Assembly: GCA_934590505.1 (NCBI GenBank)
Contig: CAKTPC010000030.1
Coordinates: 1-18,037 of the forward strand
DNA: 18,037 nucleotides
Source of the DNA: an uncultured Oscillospiraceae bacterium
Lineage (GTDB): Bacteria > Bacillota > Clostridia > Oscillospirales > Oscillospiraceae
Direction: 5' to 3'
The translations under genes were made by a program, and so were the position numbers. How positions within the stretch are numbered: position 1 is the first letter of the stretch; every line of letters starts with the position of its first letter. Below are positions 5,268 through 11,954 of the stretch, in pieces. The notes below the pieces were generated by a model. The model was not told the origin of the DNA. It ran no database searches and saw only the letters and a list, made by a program, of their open reading frames with translations.

Positions 5268-6311
5268 CTACTCCACTCTAACCCTAGAGATCATTTTTGC
5301 TACGGAATCATTGCAATTAATCGGCGTCAACAGAGTGCCGGGATGCTGACTCGGAAAAACACGAAAAAGCTCATCGGCAAATCCTTGACCTATTTCTTCT
5401 ATCCCACTGAAATCTAAAACAATATTCTGGAATCTTTCAAAGCGCATCATCAGACGCTTTGCTTGAGACCGCGATATAACAAGGGGGGTTGGGTCACCGT
5501 ATTCTAAAAGTCTAACAGGTACTATTGTTTTAGAAAAGCCGTAGTCTTCAGGGGCTTGCGTAAATTTGTCAAAAACGTCTTTAGATGTTTCTGTATGAGA
5601 ATACTTTATTTCCATGTAAACAACGGTTCCACGGGCATTGCTCGTTGTTGGCTCTATATTATCAATTAACGATTCATGCGTTGGGGTTGAACCAAGAAAG
5701 ACCAAATTTTCAGAAAAAATAGCAAATCGATCAACTACTTTTGAACTAAAGAAAATCCCTTCTCCTGTGTGACTTCTAGGCTCGGTTGTAAATTTGCCTT
5801 TCGCTAGTTCAAGTATTGCAAAATTCTTTTCTTCCAAGTTCATGGCAGTTGAAATTTTTGTAAATATTCCAACTCCATCATCGGAAATGAAGGCCTGCGC
5901 AATAAATCCGTTTTTCATAAGAAATATTGCCACTTCTTCGCCGTCCGAGTGATCAATTGCGTTGTTCAAGATTTCTGTAAAAGCATAATTCAAATTTTTT
6001 AATGGCACGGAAGGTAAGTCGCTGAAAAAGGGGGCAGCGAAAGTTCTCCATACACTATCTTCGGAAAGGCCATTTAACTTGTACGTTCGAGCAGTCGTTT
6101 TACCTATGAAACTGTATGTGTTTTTTCGGCCTTTTTTGCTTTTCTTAATTACACCTTGTGCTTCAAGGTCATTGAGGTATCTGTAAATACTCTGCTCCGT
6201 TAAATTTTCCTTTTTTGCAATTTCTGACACAGAAAATTGAGAGGGGTCTTCCCATATTTCTGTAAGGATTTTATCTATTATTTCTTCGCGTGCCTTTTTT
6301 CTAATCGACAT
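5268..6311 (-). CDS. HTH - GHKL ATPase - STAS-like (DUF4325) protein
   Basis: The start at 6311 is chosen because GGAGGT lies six bases before it and overlaps the upstream ATG at 6326; the product is 347 residues. Residues 1-70 form a winged-helix domain (FSVSEIAKKENLTEQSIYRY). Residues about 105-235 are a GHKL-type ATPase: N box EILNNAIDHSD (113-123), G1 DDGVGI (144-149) and G2 HTGEGIFFSS (181-190). Residues 260-345 match STAS-like DUF4325 (IVLDFSGIEEIGQGFADELF). This mix of DNA binding, ATP binding and an anti-sigma/STAS fold suggests a signal-responsive regulator. It is leftward, divergent from abiF, and has its own strong promoter covered by AACTATAA repeats, consistent with autoregulation. 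Its target is unknown. Confidence 0.8.
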   Translation of the reverse strand: MSIRKKAREEIIDKILTEIWEDPSQFSVSEIAKKENLTEQSIYRYLNDLEAQGVIKKSKKGRKNTYSFIGKTTARTYKLNGLSEDSVWRTFAAPFFSDLPSVPLKNLNYAFTEILNNAIDHSDGEEVAIFLMKNGFIAQAFISDDGVGIFTKISTAMNLEEKNFAILELAKGKFTTEPRSHTGEGIFFSSKVVDRFAIFSENLVFLGSTPTHESLIDNIEPTTSNARGTVVYMEIKYSHTETSKDVFDKFTQAPEDYGFSKTIVPVRLLEYGDPTPLVISRSQAKRLMMRFERFQNIVLDFSGIEEIGQGFADELFRVFPSQHPGTLLTPINCNDSVAKMISRVRVE

Positions 6312-6351
6312 AAATTTGACCTCCATATCAACTTCAAGCCCGAGGAATACT

Positions 6352-6392
6352 AACTATAATTCTCTGAAAATTAACTATAATATAAACTATAA
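6352..6392. promoter_or_regulatory. Three AACTATAA operator repeats
   Basis: AACTATAA occurs at 6352-6359, 6373-6380 and 6385-6392. The first two share TAACTATAAT and are 21 bp apart, two helical turns. The third lies in the spacer of the leftward promoter, the second overlaps its -10, and the first lies just downstream. They are probable binding sites for the HTH domain of the 5268-6311 protein. Confidence 0.6.
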
Positions 6393-6407
6393 ATCTCACA
6401 TTGTCAA
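6379..6407 (-). promoter_or_regulatory. Leftward promoter of the HTH-GHKL-STAS gene
   Basis: On the minus strand a perfect TTGACA (6407-6402), 17-base spacer and TATATT (6384-6379) form a strong promoter reading toward the 6311 start. Confidence 0.75.
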
Positions 6408-6546
6408 TATATTTTGGACTCAAGTGAGAGATTTCAATCAGAGACATATTTGAATCAATTAAAATAGAAGTATATAGATATTTTACGTAATACACATGAA
6501 AATTATCTTGTGTTTGTGATGCTCTATCTATTTTTTGGGAAAATAC

Positions 6547-6575
6547 TTGTAAAGACTTCCCGTAACAATTATAAT
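6547..6575 (+). promoter_or_regulatory. Promoter of abiF
   Basis: TTGTAA (6547-6552), a 17-base spacer and a perfect TATAAT (6570-6575) precede abiF. An inverted pair GGGAA (6537-6541) / TTCCC (6557-6561) flanks the -35 and could be an operator. The rest of the 287-base gap between the two divergent genes is AT-rich and shows no convincing gene. Confidence 0.65.
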
Positions 6576-6613
6576 ATTATCAGATTAACCGGAAGAAACA
6601 GAGAGGACAGTTT

Positions 6614-7669
6614 ATGGTATCTGATGTTTGTATGTCACAAAATAGTTTAAAACCACTACTCTCATCTGAAGAGTTGGTTGACAAACTGATTAGCAAGGGT
6701 GTCACCTTTAACAAAGAATTTTCCGAGGAGGAGGCCATACAGTATCTCAAGCAGAATAATAACTACTATAAACTTTCGTCGTATAGGAAAAATTTTTCAA
6801 AGGGAACTGACGGTAAATACATTGATCTCGATTTTTCGTACTTGGTTGACCTCGCAATTGTTGATATGTTACTTAGGCATATCATAATGCGTATGGCTTT
6901 AGATATAGAGCATTTTGAAAAAGTGAAGCTGTTAAATTTCCTTGTACATAAAGGTGACGATGGATACTCTACCCTGCGAGAATATAAAAATTGGCTTCAA
7001 AATGAATATAATAATTCAGATGAAGAACACCGCATAAATGGTCTGGCGAAATTGCTGAACGAAATAGACCGCAATGGCAAAAGCATATATTGTCGAGATA
7101 TGCTATCTCATATTGTTCCTGGGCAGGAAATGCCAGTTTGGGTTTTTACTGAAGTGATTACATTCGGTTCTTTTCGTTCGTTTTTGGAATACTGTGCTAA
7201 ATATTATGATGATAAAACACTTATAAATGATGCCTATCAACTAAAATATGTAAAGTCTATTCGTAATGCTGCTGGACATAACAACTGCATACTCAATGAC
7301 CTTTCTCTGCGGGATGGTACAAAAGACCTTAATCGTAAAGTCTTGACCAAATTTAGAAACATAATGCCAACAGATGATTTCGTAGGAAACCATCAGGAAC
7401 CGCGCATGATTCAGAATGACAGGTTAAAGGAAATCATAACTATATTCTATGTTCATAGCAAAATTTTGCCGTCTAATGACATGCGTAAACACTACAAAAA
7501 TGACTTGCTATCTTTTATCGATAGAATGAACAGGCATTTAACTGACTATTACAGCAACAATGCGTACATCACAAATGCGTTTCAGATAATAAAAAAAACT
7601 TGTCTCCGATTGGTATTGACATTTGTGAGATTGACGCATATAATAATAACACATATAGAAAAACGTTGA
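6614..7669 (+). CDS. abiF: Abi_2 / AbiF-family HEPN protein, abortive-infection type (C-terminal frameshift likely)
   Basis: The start at 6614 follows GAGAGGA (6601-6607). The frame is 351 residues. Abi_2 hallmarks are NNNYYKLSSYRKNF (48-61), a LLRHIIMRMALDIEHFEKV helix (86-104), MPVWVFTEVITFGSF (173-187) and the HEPN ribonuclease motif R-x4-H in SIRNAAGHNN (Arg217, His222). Abi_2 proteins act as RNA-cleaving toxins in phage defence. At 7591-7598 lies a run of eight A. With seven A the frame would end LVSDWY at stop 7617-7619, the typical aromatic Abi_2 ending; as given, the frame runs on through an unlikely hydrophobic tail into the downstream RNA gene. This may be a sequencing error, a real shift or slippage. 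Neighbours: a divergent regulator upstream and a small RNA gene overlapping the 3' end. Confidence 0.85.
   Translation: MVSDVCMSQNSLKPLLSSEELVDKLISKGVTFNKEFSEEEAIQYLKQNNNYYKLSSYRKNFSKGTDGKYIDLDFSYLVDLAIVDMLLRHIIMRMALDIEHFEKVKLLNFLVHKGDDGYSTLREYKNWLQNEYNNSDEEHRINGLAKLLNEIDRNGKSIYCRDMLSHIVPGQEMPVWVFTEVITFGSFRSFLEYCAKYYDDKTLINDAYQLKYVKSIRNAAGHNNCILNDLSLRDGTKDLNRKVLTKFRNIMPTDDFVGNHQEPRMIQNDRLKEIITIFYVHSKILPSNDMRKHYKNDLLSFIDRMNRHLTDYYSNNAYITNAFQIIKKTCLRLVLTFVRLTHIIITHIEKR
7616..7644 (+). promoter_or_regulatory. Perfect-consensus promoter at the abiF 3' end
   Basis: TTGACA (7616-7621), exactly 17 bases, then TATAAT (7639-7644): both boxes match consensus completely. It overlaps the stop codon that abiF would have in the corrected frame. 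Its transcript would start near 7651 and end at the terminator at 7680-7704. Confidence 0.8.
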
Positions 7670-7704
7670 ATCGTTTTTGGGGCATCCGTTAGGGTGCCCT
7701 TTTT
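7651..7704 (+). ncRNA. Candidate AbiF-associated small RNA, about 54 nt
   Basis: Between the consensus promoter and terminator, the RNA would fold into two adjacent hairpins. The first is AAAAACG (7659-7665) with CGTTTTT (7672-7678) around the loop TTGAAT, a perfect 7-bp stem. The second is the terminator stem GGGCATCC/GGGTGCCC. There is no coding frame of note. AbiF-family genes are known to occur with a small structured RNA (the abiF RNA motif), proposed to be the antitoxin or guide-like partner of the HEPN protein. I infer that this RNA is that partner; I have not compared it with the published consensus. Confidence 0.65.
7680..7704 (+). terminator. Terminator of abiF and its small RNA
   Basis: GGGCATCC (7680-7687) pairs with GGGTGCCC (7692-7699), including one G-T pair, around a GTTA loop, followed by TTTTT (7700-7704). 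Confidence 0.85.
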
Positions 7705-7789
7705 ATTTCAGTTGCTAATATGAATATATTCAAACAAGACTGCCGGGAAATATCGTTGGTAATCTGTATTGCCTTCCCCCGCAACCATC

Positions 7790-7823
7790 AAAGTCCTGAA
7801 ATCGCAAGATTTCAGGACTTTTT
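7790..7823 (+). terminator. Strong hairpin terminator at the accessory-block edge
   Basis: A perfect 14-bp stem, AAAGTCCTGAAATC (7790-7803) with GATTTCAGGACTTT (7808-7821), closed by a GCAA loop and followed by further T. It marks the end of transcription before the remnant region at 7860-8400. It could also be part of an attachment region, but no matching second copy is seen in the window. Confidence 0.75.
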
Positions 7824-7912
7824 CTGCGTTTATGTGGCTTAAAAGTTCGGCTGGTTTCCGTCAAAATCGCGCTGACCCAAACCGTGACCCAGATGCGGAT
7901 ATCAGCGAATAG

Positions 7913-8053
7913 GACGGGAAAGGATTTGATGCGGTAATTGCGGGCAAAACTGCGGCGGCAGAAAGATTTTCGATTGATTCTGCTGCTGTGAATAAGAGGA
8001 TGGCGTTGGTCAGCAAGGTCGGCATCATCTTTTCTTTGTTTGGTACAGTCTGA
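7913..8053 (+). pseudogene. Unassigned coding remnant, plus strand
   Basis: An open stretch of 46 codons ends in TGA at 8051-8053, reading FDAVIAGKTAAAERFSIDSA and then NKRMALVSKVGIIFSLFGTV. It has a protein-like composition but no start codon that fits and a stop just upstream (7910-7912). I cannot name the source gene. It ends next to where relaxase similarity on the other strand begins, so it looks like the tail of another broken gene. Confidence 0.3.
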
Positions 8054-8054
8054 T

Positions 8055-8394
8055 GCGGCTTGTTGTACTCAACACCCTCATCCTGCAATTGCTCCATCAT
8101 CTGCACGACTTCACGGATGACCATATTGCGCACTGGCTTGAACTCTTTCTGCTGAGAGAGCGGAACACGCTCTGGTTTTGACTTCGAGTAAAAGCTGAAC
8201 ACCTCGTCGCGCATATCTTGCCAGAGTGAGTATGCTTCCGCTACTCGCTCGTTGCTCGCAAGATTGTCAACGATAGCGTCGGCTATGCGCTTAGTCGCTG
8301 GCGGTAGATAGCCATATACCTTCTTACCAGAATAGTTTTGCAGACGCTCAGCAAGCTCAGTGATGAGAAACTCAATTTTACCCCAACTTTTAGT
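8055..8394 (-). pseudogene. Fragment of a MobP3-like relaxase
   Basis: On the minus strand the frame is open from 8394, after an in-frame stop at 8397-8395, and encodes a run resembling part of Firmicutes MobP3-type relaxases: KVYGYLPPATKRIADAIVDN, then NERVAEAYSLWQDMRDEV, then KPERVPLSQQKEFKPVRNMV. Relaxases nick the transfer origin of mobilizable elements. Both ends are missing: there is no start or N-terminal catalytic part, and similarity ends near 8055, after which the frame runs through unrelated sequence to 7861. This shows that an ICE or mobilizable element once lay here. Confidence 0.6.
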
Positions 8395-8412
8395 TTACAG
8401 CCTTTGTTCGGG

Positions 8413-8865
8413 TCAAGGCTGGCCATAATATGCCTTTGAGCCGTGCTTGCGGGAGTAATGCTTGGTGAGAAGGGCGCTGCCGATGCCGCCGACCTCGGGG
8501 TTTATCTCCAGAGTATGGTAATTCATAAAGGCGATCTCCTCAAGGATCGCAGCGTTATGAACGGCCTGCAGCGGACTTGCGCCCCATACGAACGGGCCGT
8601 GACCGGCAACGAGAACTCCGGGGATCGCGTCAGGGTCAAGCTGCGAAAACGTTTCTGCGATCACGCGCCCGGTGGCCTCTTCGTAATTGCCGGCGATCTC
8701 CTCATCGTGCAGTTCACGCGTGCAGGGGATGTCGCCGTAAAAATAATCCGCGTGCGTTGTGCCGTAGGCGGTGAGCTTCATATGCGCCTGCGCGAAAGAG
8801 CTTGCCCAGCGGGAGTGGGTATGCACCACTCCGCCTATGTTCGGGAAGGATCGGTACAGCTCAAT
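8413..8865 (-). pseudogene. araD: 5'-truncated L-ribulose-5-phosphate 4-epimerase
   Basis: The product converts L-ribulose-5-P to D-xylulose-5-P. Similarity begins abruptly at IELYRSFPNIGGVVHTHS (codon 8865-8863), about residue 85 of a normal protein of about 230 residues, and runs to a normal C-terminus (LTKHYSRKHGSKAYYGQP). The zinc-binding HTHS and a downstream GHGPFVWG are present; the N-terminal third with the phosphate-binding and Lys/Asn catalytic region is missing. An open frame could start at GTG 8829, but such a protein lacks essential parts. The fragment starts five bases after the galM stop, so a deletion between galM and araD is likely. Its stop lies 18 bases from the relaxase fragment. 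Confidence 0.8.
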
Positions 8866-8870
8866 TCCTC

Positions 8871-9890
8871 TTACCGCAGAGAGAACGTAAAGCGCGTGCA
8901 GCTGCGGTGCTCTTTACCGGGCTCTATTACGGCGACGGAACCGTACATGTCGCGCAGAGAACTGAAGAGCATCGTTTCAAAGCACACGCCGGCATGCTTG
9001 CCGTAGTGGAAATGGTTCTTGCCGTCGATATCGACCATGTTGCCGGTGTATATCATGATGCAGGGCATGGTAGTGGTGCACTGCATTTCGATGCCCGACT
9101 CCGGAGAATACAGAGTGCCGGCGTCCTTGAGGTTTGCGGAAAGATCGGAGAGGATAAATTTGTGGTCGATACCGCCGCCCATGGCTTCGAGAGACGGATA
9201 ACGGCAGTCGAATATCTCGCCGAGCACGCGCTCTTCATTGAGGTCCGTCCCGTCGAAGAGCGGCGCGGATTCTTCCGTCAGCTGGTTGAAGGAACCGGTC
9301 ACGGGGCAGCGCAGAGTATGGCCGCGGACGTCGCCGGAGCAATGGCCGTTAAGGTTAAAGTAGCTGTGGTTGGAGGGATTGACGACGGTGCGGCTGTCGG
9401 CGCTCATGCTGTAGTCTATCGTAAGCCCGGTGTCATCGAGCGAGTAGGTGATGACTGCGGTGACCTCGCCGGGGTAGCCCTCCTCGCCGTCGGGACTGAC
9501 ATAGCGGAAGCTTACCTGATGCTCGCCGAGGACCTTGCCGTCCCATTTCACACGGCTGAAGCCCTTGACTCCGCCGTGCATGTGCATACCGTCGATATTG
9601 TCGAGAGGGTAGTCCCTGCCCTCAAAATGCAGAGTGCAGTCCGGCATGCGGCTGATAAGACGACCAAGCGCCGCGCCGAAGAAGGTGGGATTGGCTTCGT
9701 ATTCCGCGGCTGTGTCATAACCGAGGACGACGTCGCGCAGAGTGCCGAAGCGATCGGCGACCCAGAGCCCCTGAATGCAGGCGCCGATCTCTATCAGGGA
9801 GACCATGCGTCCGGTGCCGGAGCTTATTATAAACTGTTTTACATCTCGGCCGTCGGAGGTGCGGCCGAATATTCTGGTTTCAACTGACAT
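8871..9890 (-). CDS. galM: Aldose 1-epimerase (galactose mutarotase family)
   Basis: A 339-residue cytoplasmic enzyme that interconverts alpha and beta anomers of free aldoses. Family residues are visible: MHMHGG (His105, general acid), NPSNHSYFNL (His175) and GVCFETM (Glu305, general base), with YVSPDGEEGYPG at 130-141. Length and C-terminus are normal. AAAGGGG before the ATG fixes the start at 9890. It is in the leftward sugar operon downstream of the TRAP genes, separated from dctM by a hairpin (9920-9958), and just upstream of the truncated araD. It probably acts on the operon's incoming sugar; specificity is not readable. Confidence 0.9.
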   Translation of the reverse strand: MSVETRIFGRTSDGRDVKQFIISSGTGRMVSLIEIGACIQGLWVADRFGTLRDVVLGYDTAAEYEANPTFFGAALGRLISRMPDCTLHFEGRDYPLDNIDGMHMHGGVKGFSRVKWDGKVLGEHQVSFRYVSPDGEEGYPGEVTAVITYSLDDTGLTIDYSMSADSRTVVNPSNHSYFNLNGHCSGDVRGHTLRCPVTGSFNQLTEESAPLFDGTDLNEERVLGEIFDCRYPSLEAMGGGIDHKFILSDLSANLKDAGTLYSPESGIEMQCTTTMPCIMIYTGNMVDIDGKNHFHYGKHAGVCFETMLFSSLRDMYGSVAVIEPGKEHRSCTRFTFSLR

Positions 9891-9919
9891 GCTGAACCCC
9901 TTTCATATCGTATTAAAAC

Positions 9920-9958
9920 GGCAGCATGACGGCACAGCGAAATGCCGGTCATGCTGCC
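9920..9958 (-). terminator. Hairpin between dctM and galM
   Basis: GGCAGCATGAC (9920-9930) pairs with GTCATGCTGCC (9948-9958), with an inner GGCA/TGCC stem. On the minus strand it is followed by GTTTTAAT, a modest T-run. It probably causes partial termination or protects the upstream transporter message. Confidence 0.6.
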
Positions 9959-9973
9959 TTTGAAAAAGGAGGC

Positions 9974-11296
9974 TTAGATCGCGTAGCCGAACAGCTGCGG
10001 CAGCCAAGTCGCGATGCCGGGGACAAATATCGTGAGGAGGAGCGTGGGCAGCCATGCGAACAGAAAATAGATCAGGGTGGGCTTGAGCATCTCCTTGAGA
10101 GGTGCGTCGATAATGCGGGAGGAGAAATAGAGCAGCGGCGCCACAGGGGGCGTGATGTTGCCCATGCCGAGGTTAACGGCAAGGATCGCCGCAAAATGCA
10201 CGGGGCTGAAGCCGAGCTCTTTGATGATGGGAACCAGGATAGGCGTGGCGAGCAGACAGCCGCTCGTGTCGTCCATGAGCATGCCGAGGACGATCATAAA
10301 CAGGTTTATCATGAGCATTATGCCCCAGCGGTTGTCAGTCACGGAATAGAACGCGTTGAGGATCAGCTTGGGCAGGTTGACGTCGATAAACATGCGCGAG
10401 AGCATCTGAACGGTCAGCGTCAGGAGCATGATGGTACCGGTGGCCTTCGCAGCGTCGATGAAGCTGTTCTTGAGCTCGGTATATGTCAGCTTTTTGTAGA
10501 TAAAGAAGCCAACGGGGATCGCGTAAGCGGTGGCAATGGCCGCGGCCTCAGTGGTCGTGGTGATGCCGCCGTATATGCAGCCGAGGATAATGACCGGCAT
10601 GAGCAGGGCAAAGAAGGGGCCGTGCTCATTGTTGAGCTTGCGCAGCCGCTTTTCCTCTTTATAAGCCGCCTTGACCTCTTCCGCGGTCATAGTTTCGATG
10701 TCATTGTTGTTGCGCAGCATGAGCAGCGTGCAGACAGACAGCAGGATCGCGAGGATTATGCCGGGGAGAGCGCCCGCGAGGAAGCAGGCAAGAACGGAGG
10801 TGGAGCTTGACCAGCCGTAAAGGATCATGATGCCGCTGGGCGGTATGAGTATACCGATGACGCCTGCGCTGGCGAGCATCGCGGCAACGAGGCCGCGGGG
10901 GTATTTCTTCTCCTTGAGCATCGGGCCGATGATGCCGCCTATTGCGGAAAGAGTTGCGGCGGCGCTGCCGGAGATGGCGGCGAAGATAGAGCAGGCTATG
11001 ATGCCGACGACGGCGAAGCCGCCCTTAATGCGCCCGACGAGACGGCTCGCGGCATTGATGATCTGTCGGCCGATGCCGCCGTAGGCCATGATGGAGCCGG
11101 CCATGATGAACAGGGGGATGGTGAGAAGGATAATGGAGCTGGTGTTCTTATAGCTGTAGGACATGAGCAGCGAGAGACTCGCGCCGCTGCCGATGGCAAC
11201 GACCATAGCGCTGAGGAAGAAGGACAGCGCCACGGGTACGCCGATGACCAGAAGAACAAACAGCAGAGCAATAGAGGCTATTATTGTAGGAGTCAT
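9974..11296 (-). CDS. dctM: TRAP transporter large permease (DctM)
   Basis: A 440-residue membrane protein with the many hydrophobic segments expected for the DctM subunit, usually about 425 residues and about 12 helices. Family motifs include AISGSAAATLSAIGGIIGP, IPPSGIMILYG and NLGMGNITPPVAPLLY. It moves a sugar or organic acid into the cell using a sodium or proton gradient, receiving substrate from DctP. GAGGTAATAAGAT before the ATG supports the start. A cytoplasmic insert with a charged segment (about 205-235) is slightly long for the family. It follows dctQ in the operon, matching the usual P-Q-M order. Confidence 0.92.
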   Translation of the reverse strand: MTPTIIASIALLFVLLVIGVPVALSFFLSAMVVAIGSGASLSLLMSYSYKNTSSIILLTIPLFIMAGSIMAYGGIGRQIINAASRLVGRIKGGFAVVGIIACSIFAAISGSAAATLSAIGGIIGPMLKEKKYPRGLVAAMLASAGVIGILIPPSGIMILYGWSSSTSVLACFLAGALPGIILAILLSVCTLLMLRNNNDIETMTAEEVKAAYKEEKRLRKLNNEHGPFFALLMPVIILGCIYGGITTTTEAAAIATAYAIPVGFFIYKKLTYTELKNSFIDAAKATGTIMLLTLTVQMLSRMFIDVNLPKLILNAFYSVTDNRWGIMLMINLFMIVLGMLMDDTSGCLLATPILVPIIKELGFSPVHFAAILAVNLGMGNITPPVAPLLYFSSRIIDAPLKEMLKPTLIYFLFAWLPTLLLTIFVPGIATWLPQLFGYAI

Positions 11297-11311
11297 ATCT
11301 TATTACCTCGC

Positions 11312-11860
11312 TTATTTATTTTCCTGATCCGGCAGAGCTGCCTGATCGGATCCGCTTTCACCCTTGCGGCCGCAGTTATGTATTTCGATCACAGTATCGA
11401 CCATATGGGCGATGGTATAAATGCAGGAGAGAGCAAAGGAGAGCGGGAGCACGGCATGTATCCACGCCTGAGGGAAGCGGTACATAACGGTGATCTTATG
11501 ACGGACGATATCGAAAGAGAGAAACTCCCAGGACAGCCATGTGAGCATGCCGAAGGCAACAAGAGAAATGGTGAGGCGGATCAGCTTGGCGATGGCTTTG
11601 CCCTTTTGGGTCTTGAGCATGCCGGTGAACAGGTCCGCGCTTATATGGGAATCCTCGTGGGTGGCGATGTATGCGCCGATGAAGTACATCCAGAAAGCGA
11701 TAGCCAAGATCAGCTCTTCGGCACCGTAGAACTCGCTGGCAAAGACGTATCTTTTAAAGGCCCACCATACGATCATCGCGCACACGATGGCGCTGAGCAC
11801 GAAGGCAACGTATTCGCTGACCTTGATGAAGCCGTCGTTGATTTTTTTTAATGTTTTCAT
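11312..11860 (-). CDS. dctQ: TRAP transporter small permease (DctQ)
   Basis: Start placed at 11860 (MKTLKKINDGFIKVSEYVAF) because AGGAGGTGCTCA lies directly before it; the longer frame from 11920 would run back through the intercistronic hairpin. The 182 residues contain about four membrane segments, including FVLSAIVCAMIVWWAFKR, ILAIAFWMYFIGAYIATHED and TISLVAFGMLTWLSWEFLSF. The EELILAIAFWMYFIGA and HEDSHISADLF pieces are typical of DctQ. It forms the membrane complex with DctM. Confidence 0.88.
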   Translation of the reverse strand: MKTLKKINDGFIKVSEYVAFVLSAIVCAMIVWWAFKRYVFASEFYGAEELILAIAFWMYFIGAYIATHEDSHISADLFTGMLKTQKGKAIAKLIRLTISLVAFGMLTWLSWEFLSFDIVRHKITVMYRFPQAWIHAVLPLSFALSCIYTIAHMVDTVIEIHNCGRKGESGSDQAALPDQENK

Positions 11861-11890
11861 TGAGCACCTCCTTGACGGATGTAGGTGTAT

Positions 11891-11927
11891 ATCAATTATG
11901 GGACTCAAAATGAGTCCCATAATTGAT
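11891..11927. repeat. Perfect 17-bp inverted repeat between dctP and dctQ
   Basis: ATCAATTATGGGACTCA (11891-11907) and its exact complement TGAGTCCCATAATTGAT (11911-11927) are separated by AAA. In the leftward mRNA this is a long, tight hairpin without a T-run after it. It probably stabilises the dctP message or limits read-through into dctQM, so that the binding protein is made in excess. Confidence 0.75.
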
Positions 11928-11954
11928 CAAATTGCGTAAAGAAGTTATAAAAAC

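Noticed and set aside
8802..9887. 361-codon open frame on the plus strand
   Set aside because: It is antisense to galM, which has all its catalytic motifs in the minus-strand frame.
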